Below, one piece after another: positions 25,828 to 34,951 of a DNA stretch of 64,000 nt. The DNA lies in contig JAFMHK010000018.1 in the NCBI GenBank assembly GCA_017854585.1, positions 1 through 64,000 of the forward strand, in the 5' to 3' direction. Source of the DNA: Paracoccaceae bacterium. GTDB lineage: Bacteria > Pseudomonadota > Alphaproteobacteria > Rhodobacterales > Rhodobacteraceae. Each line of letters opens with the position of its first letter. The stretch's first letter is position 1. A program made the translations under genes and the position numbers. The notes under the pieces are model-generated. The model saw only the letters and a list, made by a program, of their open reading frames with translations. It ran no database searches and was not told the DNA's origin.

Positions 25828-26874
25828 TCAAGCAACCCGGCGCGCACCCGACAACAGATAAGGCAACAGAATCGTCAAGATCAGCAGGCGCAACACATGG
25901 TGCGCCGCAACGAATGTCGGCTCCACCCCGATCTGCACGGCCATTGCAGCCATCACCTCGACGCCGCCAGGGGCAAAGGCGATCATCAGCATCGCAGGTT
26001 CCAACCCCAGAAGATGCGCGGCAATCACCGCCGCCGCTGTCGCGACCGCGCAGGCAATCAACGTCACCCCGACGCCCGCCCAGATCCCATCGCGCAGGTC
26101 GCGCAACCCTATGCCACGAAACCGTGTGCCGATCAGCGCGCCCATGATGATGAAGGCCAGCATTGTCATCCAATCCGGCAAGATGCCCGTTGTCATGGAT
26201 GTCACATGGCCCAGCCCCGATACCGTCATGCCACCCAGCAAATAGGCCGCGGGCACCCGCAGCCGCTGAAAAAGCCACCCGCACAGGACCGACCCGGTCG
26301 CAACCCACGCAATCGGAAACCATGCCATCGTCTGCGGCGGCACCGACACGACACCGCCGCTGACCCCCCAAATCGTCAAGATCGCCGGCACCAGCAGCGT
26401 CAGCAGCAAAACGCGTATCGATTGCACCAGCGCCACCCGCGCCAGATCCGCGTTCAGGTCCGCGCTCAGACCCAGCACAAAACTCAGATGCCCGGGCGTC
26501 GCAGCCAGCAGGGCCGACAACCGGTCCATTCCGAACCCCCGCTCCAGCATCCGCCGACACAGCCACAGGCTGACCAGCAGGGTCAGGATCAACATCATCA
26601 GGCTCAGTGGCCAAGTCAGTGCCGTCTGGATTACCTCGGGCGTTACCGACGACCCGATGCTGATGCCGATCACAAGGAAACAGGCGTTGCGCAGCGGCAC
26701 GGGCATCATGACCCGCAGCCCCGCAAGCCCCGCCAGCGTCACGCAGGTCGCAGGCCCCGTCAGGATCGGCACAGGCACGCCCAACCACCAAAACAGCGCC
26801 GCACCACAGACCCCGACCAGCAGCGTCAGAGCCGTGTTCAGAGGCCAGCCGTCACCCCGCAACATGGGACGCAC
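25828..26874 (-). CDS. AbrB-family membrane protein
   Basis: This 348-aa polytopic protein has the two repeated halves of the AbrB/ammonia-monooxygenase-like permease family. One repeat includes RNACFLVIGISIGSSVTPEV near residue 63 and the other DWMTMLAFIIMGALIGTRF near residue 234. The closing APGGVEVMAAMAVQIGVEP is typical. Transport function is inferred and the substrate is unknown. It lies next to the TctABC locus but is separated by a long control region, so co-regulation is not established. Confidence 0.85.
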   Translation of the reverse strand: MRPMLRGDGWPLNTALTLLVGVCGAALFWWLGVPVPILTGPATCVTLAGLAGLRVMMPVPLRNACFLVIGISIGSSVTPEVIQTALTWPLSLMMLILTLLVSLWLCRRMLERGFGMDRLSALLAATPGHLSFVLGLSADLNADLARVALVQSIRVLLLTLLVPAILTIWGVSGGVVSVPPQTMAWFPIAWVATGSVLCGWLFQRLRVPAAYLLGGMTVSGLGHVTSMTTGILPDWMTMLAFIIMGALIGTRFRGIGLRDLRDGIWAGVGVTLIACAVATAAAVIAAHLLGLEPAMLMIAFAPGGVEVMAAMAVQIGVEPTFVAAHHVLRLLILTILLPYLLSGARRVA

Positions 26875-27084
26875 ATCTGGCGGCGCGCCGCGCCCGCTGG
26901 CCGATGGTCATGCTCAAATCATACCGCTCCCGGCCGCAATGCCCCGATGGCATCCGGCTCCGTTTTGAAACCCGCCGCGGCAGACGTCAACTGCTCCGCG
27001 ATATGTCCGCATCCGGCGCATGACCCCAGCCATCAGCGCGGCCTGCCCCAAATTCCCTGAAATCGTTTCCAGATTGCCGCAATC

Positions 27085-27203
27085 ATGCCTTGTTCACATG
27101 GGATTGTCTTGAAATTGGAAACGATCGCCCGTCCCTTCGCGTGGTTTCCGCCAAAGACCCTCCCGCCTTCGGGGCCGCATCCCAAAAGGTGCGGCCCTTT
27201 TTT
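27085..27203 (+). ncRNA. Candidate small RNA ending in an orphan terminator
   Basis: About 120 bases upstream of an orphan plus-strand terminator could encode a small RNA. The segment contains a CCCTCCCGCC stretch, which could pair with ribosome sites. No protein frame explains the terminator. The 5' end is a guess; no clear promoter was identified. Confidence 0.3.
27172..27203 (+). terminator. Factor-independent terminator
   Basis: Perfect 8-bp stem GGGCCGCA / TGCGGCCC (27172-27179 and 27190-27197) with a 10-base loop, followed by six T. It is oriented plus only. Confidence 0.8.
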
Positions 27204-27255
27204 CTGATCCTGTGGCCCCTCCGGCCAGCACGCAGGCGCCATGCACCGCTTACCG

Positions 27256-27921
27256 TCAGACCGACAGTGGCACGATCAACTCAGGCCCAGTTGCGCGGTT
27301 GGAATTCACACGTGGGTCGACCCGCCAGCGTTGAAACCGCCCCTCGGGCGCGGCGCACATCAGCGTCGCGGCCCCCTTGCCCGCCTCGCCCAACCACATT
27401 GCCCAATCGTCCGGGGCCAGTGTGACGGGCTCGCGATGGTGAATTTCGGCCATCCATGGCCCTGCTGCACAAGTGACAATCGCAAAGGTCGGCATACGCG
27501 CCTCCCCCGCTCCCCAGTCTTGCCAGACCCCGGCAAACACCAGCGGTGCGTCGTCGGGCGCGGTGAAATACCAAGGCAACCGGTTGCCATCGGCATCCTT
27601 CACCCATTCGTAAAAGCCAGTCGCGGGAACCAGACAGCGCCGTTCGCGGCACGCGGCCCGGAACGCGGGTTTCTCCGCAATCGTCTCGGCGCGCGCATTG
27701 ATCAGCAACGGACCGTCATTGGGGGCCTTGTACCAATGCGGCAGGAACCCCCACCGCATGGGACGCAAACGCCTTTGCCCGCCATCCCCCGTCACCACCC
27801 CCACGTCTTGCGTGGGGCAGATGTTATAGCGGGGCGGCTCGGGCAGTTTGTTGGCTGGCGCGGCCTGAAACAGCTGCGCCATCGCGTCATTGGGATGGGT
27901 CAAGGTCATGCGCCCGCACAT
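27256..27921 (-). CDS. SOS response-associated peptidase (SRAP, HMCES/YedK family)
   Basis: This 221-aa protein begins MCGRMTL, so the catalytic Cys2 becomes amino-terminal after Met removal. The family forms a stable crosslink with abasic sites in single-stranded DNA, shielding them. Other conserved parts are visible: MRWGFLPHWY near residue 75 with the Trp-Gly-Leu motif, INARAETIAEKPAFR near 97, the ATGFYEWVKDADG segment with the active-site Glu near 125, and HREPVTLAPDDWAMWL near 173 with the active-site His. The gene is a single unit. Confidence 0.92.
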   Translation of the reverse strand: MCGRMTLTHPNDAMAQLFQAAPANKLPEPPRYNICPTQDVGVVTGDGGQRRLRPMRWGFLPHWYKAPNDGPLLINARAETIAEKPAFRAACRERRCLVPATGFYEWVKDADGNRLPWYFTAPDDAPLVFAGVWQDWGAGEARMPTFAIVTCAAGPWMAEIHHREPVTLAPDDWAMWLGEAGKGAATLMCAAPEGRFQRWRVDPRVNSNRATGPELIVPLSV

Positions 27922-27944
27922 GGGCGCAAACCTAACCCGTGGCC

Positions 27945-28112
27945 TCAGTGGCCGTAAACCGCCTTATAGGCAATCTCTTCGGCGTCGCCGGGATAGATGT
28001 TCAGGTCCTCCAGCGCGATGTGCCGGTTCATGGCAGAAATCTCGGCAACTGTCCGGTGATAGGCTGCACGTTTTGCAGCGGCTGTGCGCAGGCGGGAAAT
28101 GATCGATATCAT
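27945..28112 (-). CDS. DUF1127 small protein (YjiS-like)
   Basis: This 55-aa frame starts at ATG 28112 after AGGA with a 7-base spacer and encodes a basic head (SRLRTAAAKRAAYHRTVAEI) followed by IALEDLNIYPGDAEEIAYKA, the hallmark of DUF1127 proteins with their L-x-D-(I/L) segment. In Rhodobacter, a small DUF1127 protein (CcaF1) acts as an RNA-binding factor in stress responses; whether this copy does so is an inference. Confidence 0.82.
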   Translation of the reverse strand: MISIISRLRTAAAKRAAYHRTVAEISAMNRHIALEDLNIYPGDAEEIAYKAVYGH

Positions 28113-28231
28113 GGTGTAGGTCCTTGTGGGTTTGCTCGGGATCGAGCCCTCTTCATCCCCAATATGATAGCGCTAACATAATTCACCACTGTTCGTTTGC
28201 ACATGCAGCATTGCGCCGGCTGCATGGCACG

Positions 28232-28266
28232 AAAAAGGGGCCGGCGCGTCGCCACGCACCGGCCCC
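28232..28266 (-). terminator. Terminator of the UshA-type nucleotidase gene
   Basis: On the minus strand, GGGGCCGG (28266-28259) pairs with CCGGCCCC (28244-28237), followed by five T (28236-28232). It lies 20 bases beyond the nucleotidase stop. Confidence 0.85.
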
Positions 28267-28285
28267 TTGCTTGATCGAACAGTCC

Positions 28286-29899
28286 TTATTCGACTTCGGT
28301 GATCCGCCCGTCTGTATAAGGCGTGTAGGGAGAGTTCGCGCCAAGATAGGTGGCCACAACCTCTTCCAGACCCGGACCGAAGTCATAGGCGTTCATACCG
28401 TCGGCGGCGAACACGGAATACCCGTCGCCACCGCCGCGCATGTAGTTGTTGGATACCACGCCATAGATCACGGCGGGGTCAAGCGGGGTCCATGTCCCGT
28501 CCATGTCCACCTCGACCGACACGACCCGGCTACCCGGCTCCGCGTCCGCATCCCAAGTGTAGCGCAAGCCGGCGACCTGCGGGAAACGACCCGCGCCATC
28601 GGCAACTTGGCTCAACCCATTCTCCAGCGCCGTCAGTACACCGGCACCGGTCAACTGGAACGTCGCAACCGTGTTCTGGAACGGCAGCACGGTAAACACC
28701 TCGCCCATCGTGATCTCGCCGTCGTCGATGGTGGCCCGCAGACCGCCACCGTTCTGGATCGCAATCTGGATACCCTGCGCGCGCACCCGGTCCAGCATCG
28801 CGTCGGCCACCAGATTGCCCATCGCGCATTCCATTGCACGGCACACCTCGCGCGATCCTTCGATCACGGCGGTCGATTCACCGATCACCTCGGCCATCGC
28901 CTCTTCGATCGGCCCGGCCAATTCCGCCACGCGCGCCGCAATCGCAGCGTCCGGCGTCACCGAGGCGTCCAGCACCATGGTGTCGCCACCCGCATAGATC
29001 ACATTGCCCGCGTCATCAAAGGTCACCTCAAGATGGCCCAGATACTTGGAATAGGCATAGGCCTGCACGATCGGCACGAATTCCCCTGCGGGGTTCGTGA
29101 CCATCGTCGGATAGGCCCCCGCGCGGTTCGGGTCGGACGACGACAGATAGGTGTGCGAATGCCCGCCCACGATCACGTCAATGCCCGTAACCGCCTCGGC
29201 AATGCGCATATCTTGCGGCAGACCCACGTGGGTCAGCGCGATAATCATAGTCACGCCCTGCTCGGTCAGGGCATCGACATCCGCCTGCAACGCGTCAATC
29301 TCGTCTTGAAAGATGATCGCCGCGCCGGGGCTGGAGGTTTCTGCCGTATCCGTGGCCAGCGCCGAAATCACGCCAACCTGCATGCCGTTCACATCCAGCA
29401 CCACATGATCGGGCACCATGTCGTCGTTGAGCACGTTGGACTGGCTCAGGTCAAGGTTACCCGAAATCACAGGGAAGCTGACCATGTCCGTGAACCGTGC
29501 AAGGTTTTCCGGCCCGTCGTCGAATTCGTGGTTGCCCACGGCCATGGCGTCGAACCCGATGGCCTCCATGAACTCCGCTTCCACATCGCCCTTATAGGTC
29601 GTGTACATCAGGCTGCCCTGAAACTGGTCGCCGGCGTCCAGAACGATGACGTTCTCGCCCGCACCTTCCAGTTCATCGCGCAGCGTGTTGATCGCGGTCG
29701 CCACGCGGGCCACCCCGCCAAAGCATTCGCCCGCCGCGTCATCTTCCGCGTTGCAAGTGCTGTCAAAGCGGTTGATCGGCTGGATGCGGCTGTGCAGGTC
29801 GTTGATATGCAGAATGTGCAGCGTGGTTTCCGCCGCGACCGGTGCGGCGATGCCCAGTGCGGCAACCATCGCGGTCGAGCCCAAAATTCGTGCGAGCAT
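28286..29899 (-). CDS. 5'-nucleotidase/2',3'-cyclic phosphodiesterase, UshA family
   Basis: This 537-aa periplasmic enzyme has a signal peptide (cleavage near residue 23, VAA/ETTLH). The metallophosphatase domain shows the two-metal motifs HINDLHSRIQP, VLDAGDQFQG, VGNHEFDDGP, THVGLP and VGGHSHTYL. The carboxyl-terminal substrate domain has NGGGLRATIDDG near residue 380 and VVSNNYMRGGGDGY near residue 485. It would release nucleosides and phosphate from external nucleotides, feeding the salvage operon at 49-54 kb. It has its own terminator and stands as a single gene. Confidence 0.92.
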   Translation of the reverse strand: MLARILGSTAMVAALGIAAPVAAETTLHILHINDLHSRIQPINRFDSTCNAEDDAAGECFGGVARVATAINTLRDELEGAGENVIVLDAGDQFQGSLMYTTYKGDVEAEFMEAIGFDAMAVGNHEFDDGPENLARFTDMVSFPVISGNLDLSQSNVLNDDMVPDHVVLDVNGMQVGVISALATDTAETSSPGAAIIFQDEIDALQADVDALTEQGVTMIIALTHVGLPQDMRIAEAVTGIDVIVGGHSHTYLSSSDPNRAGAYPTMVTNPAGEFVPIVQAYAYSKYLGHLEVTFDDAGNVIYAGGDTMVLDASVTPDAAIAARVAELAGPIEEAMAEVIGESTAVIEGSREVCRAMECAMGNLVADAMLDRVRAQGIQIAIQNGGGLRATIDDGEITMGEVFTVLPFQNTVATFQLTGAGVLTALENGLSQVADGAGRFPQVAGLRYTWDADAEPGSRVVSVEVDMDGTWTPLDPAVIYGVVSNNYMRGGGDGYSVFAADGMNAYDFGPGLEEVVATYLGANSPYTPYTDGRITEVE

Positions 29900-30025
29900 G
29901 GATTTAATCCCCCAAGTGGTGATGAACTTCGGAACATTGGCCGCAGACTTGGACCAAGTAAAGCCGCTTCATGCCGCACGGCGCCCACTTGACGTCGCGC
30001 CACGCACGCGCCATGCCGTGGCCCC

Positions 30026-30364
30026 ATGCTGATCTACAAAATCCTGCGCACCCCCGAATGGGACAAGTTGCAAGCCAGCGGCGAAACCGCCGGCGCGCCG
30101 ATCGACGTGGCCGACGGCTATGTGCACTTCTCCACTGCTGCACAAGCCCGCGAAACCGCCGCGAAACACTTCGCCGGGGCCGCCGGGCTGGTGCTGCTGG
30201 CGCTGGACGCCGATGCGCTCGGCAATGCCCTGCAGTGGGAAGTCGCGCGCGGCGACGCCCTCTTCCCGCACCTTTACGCGCCGCTTCGGCTGTCCGATGT
30301 GCTTTGGCACGCCGACCTGCCGTTGGACGATGGCACGCACCGCTTTCCGGACACCATGACATGA
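30026..30364 (+). CDS. DUF952 domain-containing protein
   Basis: This 112-aa protein has the DUF952 pattern: start [15 protein letters not shown], then [20 protein letters not shown] with the conserved His-Phe-Ser, and [15 protein letters not shown] late. The fold is related to ADP-ribosyltransferase-like small domains, but no reaction is known. The stop overlaps the pyrD start (ATGATG at 30361), so the two are translationally coupled. Confidence 0.88.
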   Translation: MLIYKILRTPEWDKLQASGETAGAPIDVADGYVHFSTAAQARETAAKHFAGAAGLVLLALDADALGNALQWEVARGDALFPHLYAPLRLSDVLWHADLPLDDGTHRFPDTMT

Positions 30365-31410
30365 TGGAACGCCTCGGCATGGCGCTGTTGCGCCGGCTCG
30401 ACCCCGAGCGCGCGCATGGCCTCGCGCTGACGGCCCTCAATGCGGGGCTCGGCCCCCTGCACGGTCCCATCACCTCGCCGCGCCTCGTCACGCGGATCGC
30501 GGGCATGGCGGTGCCCAACCCGGTTGGTCTCGCCGCCGGATTCGACAAGAACGCGACCGCCTTCGGGCCGCTGCAACGCGCGGGCTTCGGGTTTCTCGAA
30601 GTCGGCGCCGCCACCCCCCGCCCCCAACCCGGCAATCCGCGTCCCCGGCTGTTCCGGCTCACCGAAGATCAGGCCGCAATCAACCGCTTCGGCTTCAACA
30701 ATGACGGGATGGCAGCAATTGCCCGACGCCTCGGCGCGACGGATCACGAAATTCCGGTCGGCCTGAACCTCGGCGCCAACAAGGACAGCACCGATCGCGC
30801 CGCCGATTTCGCCACCGTCTTGGAACATTGCGGCCCCGTCATCGACTTCGCCACCGTCAACGTCTCCTCGCCCAACACCGAAAAGTTGCGCGACCTTCAG
30901 GGTCCCGCCGCGCTGCGCGCCCTGCTTGACGGCGTGAAAGCCATCCGTGATGACCACGGCTACACGATGCCGTTGTTCCTCAAGATCGCGCCCGACCTGA
31001 CCGACGCCGAACTGCATGACATCGCCGAAATCGCCGCGCCCCGTGTCGACGGCATCATCGCCACCAACACCACGCTGGATCGCCACGGCCTGCACGGCCC
31101 CCACGCGTCCGAGGCAGGTGGCCTGTCCGGCCAACCCCTGTTCGAGAAATCGACCCGCACCCTCGCACGGCTGCATCAACTGACCGGCGGTGCCCTGCCG
31201 CTGATCGGCGTCGGCGGCGTCGCCTCCCCCGAACAGGCCTATGCCAAGATCAAGGCCGGGGCTTCGGCCGTGCAACTCTACACCGGCCTGGTTTATGGCG
31301 GGCTGTCGCTGGCTGCTGATATCGCGCGCGGCCTTGATGCCTTGCTCGCCGCCGATGGCCACGCGAACGTCGCCCAAGCCGTCGGCACCGACCGCGCGCG
31401 CTGGCTCTGA
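30361..31410 (+). CDS. pyrD: Quinone-dependent dihydroorotate dehydrogenase
   Basis: PyrD oxidises dihydroorotate to orotate in pyrimidine biosynthesis, delivering electrons to membrane quinone. This 349-aa class 2 enzyme has an amphipathic amino-terminal helix for membrane contact, FMN-binding [14 protein letters not shown] near residue 56, FGFNNDGM near 110, the catalytic Ser region [12 protein letters not shown] near 168, and [11 protein letters not shown] near 282. ATG 30361 or the next codon 30364 is the start; the first overlaps the DUF952 stop. Confidence 0.95.
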   Translation: MMERLGMALLRRLDPERAHGLALTALNAGLGPLHGPITSPRLVTRIAGMAVPNPVGLAAGFDKNATAFGPLQRAGFGFLEVGAATPRPQPGNPRPRLFRLTEDQAAINRFGFNNDGMAAIARRLGATDHEIPVGLNLGANKDSTDRAADFATVLEHCGPVIDFATVNVSSPNTEKLRDLQGPAALRALLDGVKAIRDDHGYTMPLFLKIAPDLTDAELHDIAEIAAPRVDGIIATNTTLDRHGLHGPHASEAGGLSGQPLFEKSTRTLARLHQLTGGALPLIGVGGVASPEQAYAKIKAGASAVQLYTGLVYGGLSLAADIARGLDALLAADGHANVAQAVGTDRARWL

Positions 31411-31425
31411 TCCGCCGGCTTCTCT

Positions 31426-31442
31426 GCTTTCCAAATACCTCC
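31426..31442 (+). repeat. Dispersed repeat, short variant
   Basis: GCTTTCCAAATACCTCC, 15 bases after the pyrD stop, is a shortened version of the intergenic element at 37531 and 57367 and is followed by a small GC dyad (CCGCCGGAGG). Confidence 0.4.
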
Positions 31443-31456
31443 CGCCGGAGGCATCC

Positions 31457-32794
31457 TCACGCCGCCGCCCGCTCCAGCCCCGGATATTTCGCGCCCAACG
31501 TCACACCGCGCAGCACGAACATTCCCAACAGCGCGGCCCACAACCCGTGGTTCCCGAACGGCGGGATCAGGATCAGAACCAGCACGACATACCCCAGAAA
31601 CGAGATGATCATCATGTTGCGCATGTCCCGCGTGCGGGTCGCCCCGATGAAGATGCCGTCGAACATCCACGCCGCACAGCCCATGATCGGCGCGGCCACC
31701 ATCCACGGCAGATAGACGCGCGCCTCGGCCCGCACCGGCTCGGAGGTCGTCAGAATATCGATGATCTGCCCCCCCCCGATTGCAAAGGCGATCGCCATGA
31801 CAACGCAGATCGCCAACCCGTAACCGCTGGTCATCAGGGCGCTCCGCCGCAAACTCGATGCCGCCTTCGCACCCATCGCCTGCCCGACCAGCGCCTCGGC
31901 GGCAAAGGCGAACCCGTCCATCGCATAGGCGGTGATATACATAAACTGCATCAGGATCTGGTTCGCCGCCAGCGTCACATCCCCGAAATCCGATGCCAGA
32001 AACAGAAACGATGTGAACCCCGCCATCAACAGAACCGACCGGATCAAGATGTCGGTGTTCACCGCCGCCATGTGCCACAACCTTGCCCGGTCGAACACGC
32101 GCGGCCAATCGCGCCACGCAGGCACCCCGAACGCCGCGCGGCACAACCACAGGCCCAGCACCAGCCCCGTCCATTCGGCAATCGCCGTGGCCAGTGCGGC
32201 GCCCTGCACGCCCATGTCCAATCCCAGCACGAACACCAGCGACAGTGCGATATTCAACAGGTTCGTCCAAAGCTGCAGCACCAGCACCGCGACCGTTCGT
32301 TCTTGCGCAATCAGCCATCCGGTGATGCCATACATCGCAATCGCCGCCGGGGCCGACAGGATCCGCACCGCCATATAATCGCGCGCCAGCGCCTCAACCT
32401 CGGCACTGGCCGGCGCCAATTGGAATGCCGCCCAGAAAATCGGCAGTTGAAGTGCGATCAGGGCAAAACCCGCAACCGCCCCGATCATCAGCACCCGGCT
32501 CAGCAACGCCGACACCTCGGCGCCGTTGCGTGCGCCGATGGCCTGACTGGTCAGGCCCACGGTGCCCATGCGCAAGAACCCGAAGATCCAGTAGACCGTG
32601 CTCAGGATGATGGCGCCGATGCCGACCGCGCCGATCGGTGCGGCATCGCCCATCTGGCCGACCACGCCGGTATCCACGATCCCCAGCAGGGGCACGGTCA
32701 CGTTCGACAACACCACCGGAATGGCGATCTTGAGAACCCGGCGGTGGCTCAGCCTTGGGGCAACCAACGGCGTCGCGGTGGTGCCTGTCGTCAT
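31457..32794 (-). CDS. MATE-family efflux transporter
   Basis: This 445-aa protein has twelve predicted helices in two halves and the DinF-like branch traits: IAIPVVLSNVTVPLLGIVDT near residue 27 and FGFLRMGTVGLTSQAIGARN near residue 71. It would export cations or small compounds in exchange for sodium or protons; the substrate is unknown. Stop is convergent with pyrD across a 46-base gap holding the short repeat. Confidence 0.92.
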   Translation of the reverse strand: MTTGTTATPLVAPRLSHRRVLKIAIPVVLSNVTVPLLGIVDTGVVGQMGDAAPIGAVGIGAIILSTVYWIFGFLRMGTVGLTSQAIGARNGAEVSALLSRVLMIGAVAGFALIALQLPIFWAAFQLAPASAEVEALARDYMAVRILSAPAAIAMYGITGWLIAQERTVAVLVLQLWTNLLNIALSLVFVLGLDMGVQGAALATAIAEWTGLVLGLWLCRAAFGVPAWRDWPRVFDRARLWHMAAVNTDILIRSVLLMAGFTSFLFLASDFGDVTLAANQILMQFMYITAYAMDGFAFAAEALVGQAMGAKAASSLRRSALMTSGYGLAICVVMAIAFAIGGGQIIDILTTSEPVRAEARVYLPWMVAAPIMGCAAWMFDGIFIGATRTRDMRNMMIISFLGYVVLVLILIPPFGNHGLWAALLGMFVLRGVTLGAKYPGLERAAA

Positions 32795-32804
32795 CGCGCC
32801 CCCC

Positions 32805-33314
32805 TCAGCTGCCGTCGCGCGACGGCATCAGGAAATGCCCTGTGGCTTGTGCAAACAGCCGATGCCGGTTGTCTTGCCACGCCTCCACATGCACCGAGGC
32901 ATAGCGCCGCCCGATCCGGTTGACCCGCGCCCGCGCATAGGCGTCGCGCGGCAATCCGGCGCGCAGGTAATCGACGTTGAAATCAATCGTTTTGGGCATC
33001 CGTGGCAAGGTCTCGGGCGTCAGGTCGTCGGCATTCAGCCGCCCGCTTTCCACCTCGTCCCACAACAAGTGAAAGCCCAGCTCGATCACCGCCGCCACTT
33101 CCATGAACCCCGCCGTCGCCCCCCCGTGCAGCGCTGGCAACAACGGGTTCCCGATCAGCTTTTCCGAATAGTTCAAGACCGCCGTCACCTCATCGCCGCG
33201 CCGGTCGAACGTGATGCCCATGAAACGGATATACGGCACACCTTCCGCCAACACCGCCAACGCCCTGTCACGGCGCTGCTTGATCAGGTGCAGCGGCTCG
33301 GGCGGCGGCCTCAT
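32805..33314 (-). CDS. PaaI-type hotdog-fold thioesterase
   Basis: This 169-aa protein has the hotdog core with PLLPALHGGATAGFMEVAAV near residue 79 (the HGG motif binds the CoA thioester). It is longer than the usual 140 aa because of the tail. It overlaps the second thioesterase gene by 4 bases, and the pair lies divergent from the acyl-CoA oxidation genes, suggesting hydrolysis of acyl-CoA. The substrate is not known. Confidence 0.85.
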   Translation of the reverse strand: MRPPPEPLHLIKQRRDRALAVLAEGVPYIRFMGITFDRRGDEVTAVLNYSEKLIGNPLLPALHGGATAGFMEVAAVIELGFHLLWDEVESGRLNADDLTPETLPRMPKTIDFNVDYLRAGLPRDAYARARVNRIGRRYASVHVEAWQDNRHRLFAQATGHFLMPSRDGS

Positions 33315-33754
33315 GATGCGTCCTGCGGCAACTGTTCAAAGGTAAAGGCCCCCGTCGCCGCCGCCACGGGCCGCGTGGCATCCTCGTCCCACGCCTGCGC
33401 GCGGACGAACGCCACGCTCCGGGTCACATGGTAGCATTCGGCCCGCGCCGTGATCCGCTGCCCCGGCGTCGCTCCGCGCATGTAATCAATGCGCAGATCG
33501 ATCGTTGCGGTGCCCGCTCCGGCGTTCGGATGGCTCATCACCGCAGCTCCGCCGCAGGTATCCATCAGCGCAGAAACCGCGCCGCCATGGATCACGCCAC
33601 TGGCCGGGTCGCCAACCAATTCGGCCGCATACGGCATCGAGATCACGGCCACACCGTCACCGATCTCCTCGGGCTGCATCTGCAATGCCTTGGAAAACGG
33701 CAGTGATGCGATGAACTGCATCGTCTTTTGCGCCTTGTCCTTCGCAGTCTCCAT
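33311..33754 (-). CDS. PaaI-type hotdog-fold thioesterase (second copy)
   Basis: This 147-aa protein has the PaaI motif ASGVIHGGAVSALMDTCGGA at residues 51-70. The start at 33754 (METAKDKAQK) fits the usual length. A much longer frame upstream exists but is a reading of the divergent MerR gene. Its stop overlaps the next thioesterase gene's ATG by 4 bases. Together they form a two-gene unit, divergent from the first MerR-type gene with 135 bases between. Confidence 0.87.
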   Translation of the reverse strand: METAKDKAQKTMQFIASLPFSKALQMQPEEIGDGVAVISMPYAAELVGDPASGVIHGGAVSALMDTCGGAAVMSHPNAGAGTATIDLRIDYMRGATPGQRITARAECYHVTRSVAFVRAQAWDEDATRPVAAATGAFTFEQLPQDAS

Positions 33755-33889
33755 CTCAACTGTCCCCTGCCTGACCTTGTCCCTAGGTGTCGCCCTCCGC
33801 GCCCGGGCGCGCAAGGGGTAAGTGCCCTTTGCATTCGCCGCCAGACATCTGCTAGTCTGCTCGCACAAGCGACAGGGGGGACGACGGGC

Positions 33890-34261
33890 ATGGACGGGGC
33901 TCGCCTGGACTTCAAGGATATGTGCGAACATTTCAACGTGACGCCGCGCACGTTGCGCCACTATGAATATATCGAACTTCTGGCACCCAACCGCGAAGGG
34001 CGCGCCCGTTTCTATGGCCCGCGCGAGGTGGCCCGCATGACATTGATTCTCCGGGGGCGTCGCTTCGGCTTCTCGCTCGAGGAAATTCGCCAATGGCTGG
34101 AACTGTATGATCACGACCCCGCAGGCGAATTGCAGCGCAACACGTGGCTGGCAATGGCCGACAGGCAACTGGCCGAACTGGCGCGCCGCCGGGTCGAACT
34201 GGACGAGATCATAACCGAACTGCAAACCCTGCGTGACACCACCGCCGCGCACGGCACATAA
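33890..34261 (+). CDS. MerR-family regulator (first of two paralogues)
   Basis: This 123-aa protein has a MerR winged helix near residues 8-75 (FNVTPRTLRHYEYIELL, RFYGPREVARM) and a short carboxyl coiled coil. RGRRFGFSLEEIRQWLELYD is shared almost exactly with the second paralogue at 34487. It lacks a ligand domain with cysteines, so it is not a metal sensor. It is divergent from the thioesterase pair. By context, it resembles LiuR-type regulators of branched-chain acyl-CoA catabolism, which is an inference. Confidence 0.87.
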   Translation: MDGARLDFKDMCEHFNVTPRTLRHYEYIELLAPNREGRARFYGPREVARMTLILRGRRFGFSLEEIRQWLELYDHDPAGELQRNTWLAMADRQLAELARRRVELDEIITELQTLRDTTAAHGT

Positions 34262-34365
34262 CTGCCCCCACCTCCCACCTGCCCGCCGCAACGCCGCCTG
34301 CAACGTCCGCTGCGGCGTCCCTCCGCCATAGGCGCGCACCACGGCGCGCTGTCGAATATTGCGCG

Positions 34366-34434
34366 TGACGCAGCGTCATTTTGGCTGACGTTTCGTCAAG
34401 ATGAAGTTGACGCAACGTTCCGTTTACGTAAACG
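34366..34434. promoter_or_regulatory. Cluster of four dyads upstream of the second MerR gene
   Basis: Four inverted repeats lie in 69 bases: TGACGCAGCGTCA (34366-34378), TGACGTTTCGTCA (34386-34398), TTGACGCAACGTT (34407-34419) and CGTTTACGTAAACG (34421-34434). The first three centres are about 20-21 bases apart, two helical turns. The last is closest to the gene. They are probable binding sites of the MerR-type paralogues, controlling the transcript that starts with the second MerR and the acyl-CoA dehydrogenase. Confidence 0.65.
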
Positions 34435-34486
34435 TCATCTTGTCTTGTAGAATGCCCCTGACACTCGCAAATCTGGGGAGACAAGA

Positions 34487-34918
34487 ATGTTTGACATGGA
34501 CACGGACACGGACACCATGACCGAAACGACCCTGACGATCCGGCAGATGTGTGACGCCTATGACGTCACGCCGCGGACATTGCGCTTTTATGAATCAAAG
34601 GAACTGCTGTTTCCGATCCGCGAGGGGCAAAAACGCCTGTTCACGCGCCGCGACCGCGCCCGGCTCAAGCTGATCCTGCGCGGCAAACGCTTTGGCTTCT
34701 CGCTCGAAGAAATCCGTCAACTCCTCGACCTTTATTATATCGGCGATCAACAGGCGACGCAGCTCAAGCGCACCCTTGATATCGCTAGTGACCGCCTCGG
34801 CGACATGGAACGCCAGCGCGCGGAACTGGATATGGCGATCGATGACCTCAAGGCCCAGATGAAGCTTGTCGACGACATGCTGGTCCACCGTGCGCCGCTG
34901 CACGCCGCAACCGAATAA
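34487..34918 (+). CDS. MerR-family regulator (second paralogue)
   Basis: This 143-aa protein has the MerR winged helix (YDVTPRTLRFYESKELLFPI near residue 25; RGKRFGFSLEEIRQLLDLYY near 65) and a coiled coil ending in DDLKAQMKLVDDML. It shares the recognition helix with the paralogue at 33890. It immediately precedes the 592-aa acyl-CoA dehydrogenase (33-base gap), an arrangement typical of LiuR-like regulation of acyl-CoA oxidation. A later in-frame ATG (residue 11) is possible. Confidence 0.87.
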   Translation: MFDMDTDTDTMTETTLTIRQMCDAYDVTPRTLRFYESKELLFPIREGQKRLFTRRDRARLKLILRGKRFGFSLEEIRQLLDLYYIGDQQATQLKRTLDIASDRLGDMERQRAELDMAIDDLKAQMKLVDDMLVHRAPLHAATE

Positions 34919-34951
34919 CACCAACACACGTTACCCCCTCGGGAGAAACAG

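Larger units (their letters stand above)
26875..27255. other. Intergenic with a plus-strand terminator and possible small RNA
   Basis: These 381 bases lie between two minus-strand genes. The only strong signal is a plus-strand factor-independent terminator at 27172-27203, which has no plus-strand gene before it. See the small RNA candidate. No protein-coding frame is convincing. Confidence 0.5.
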
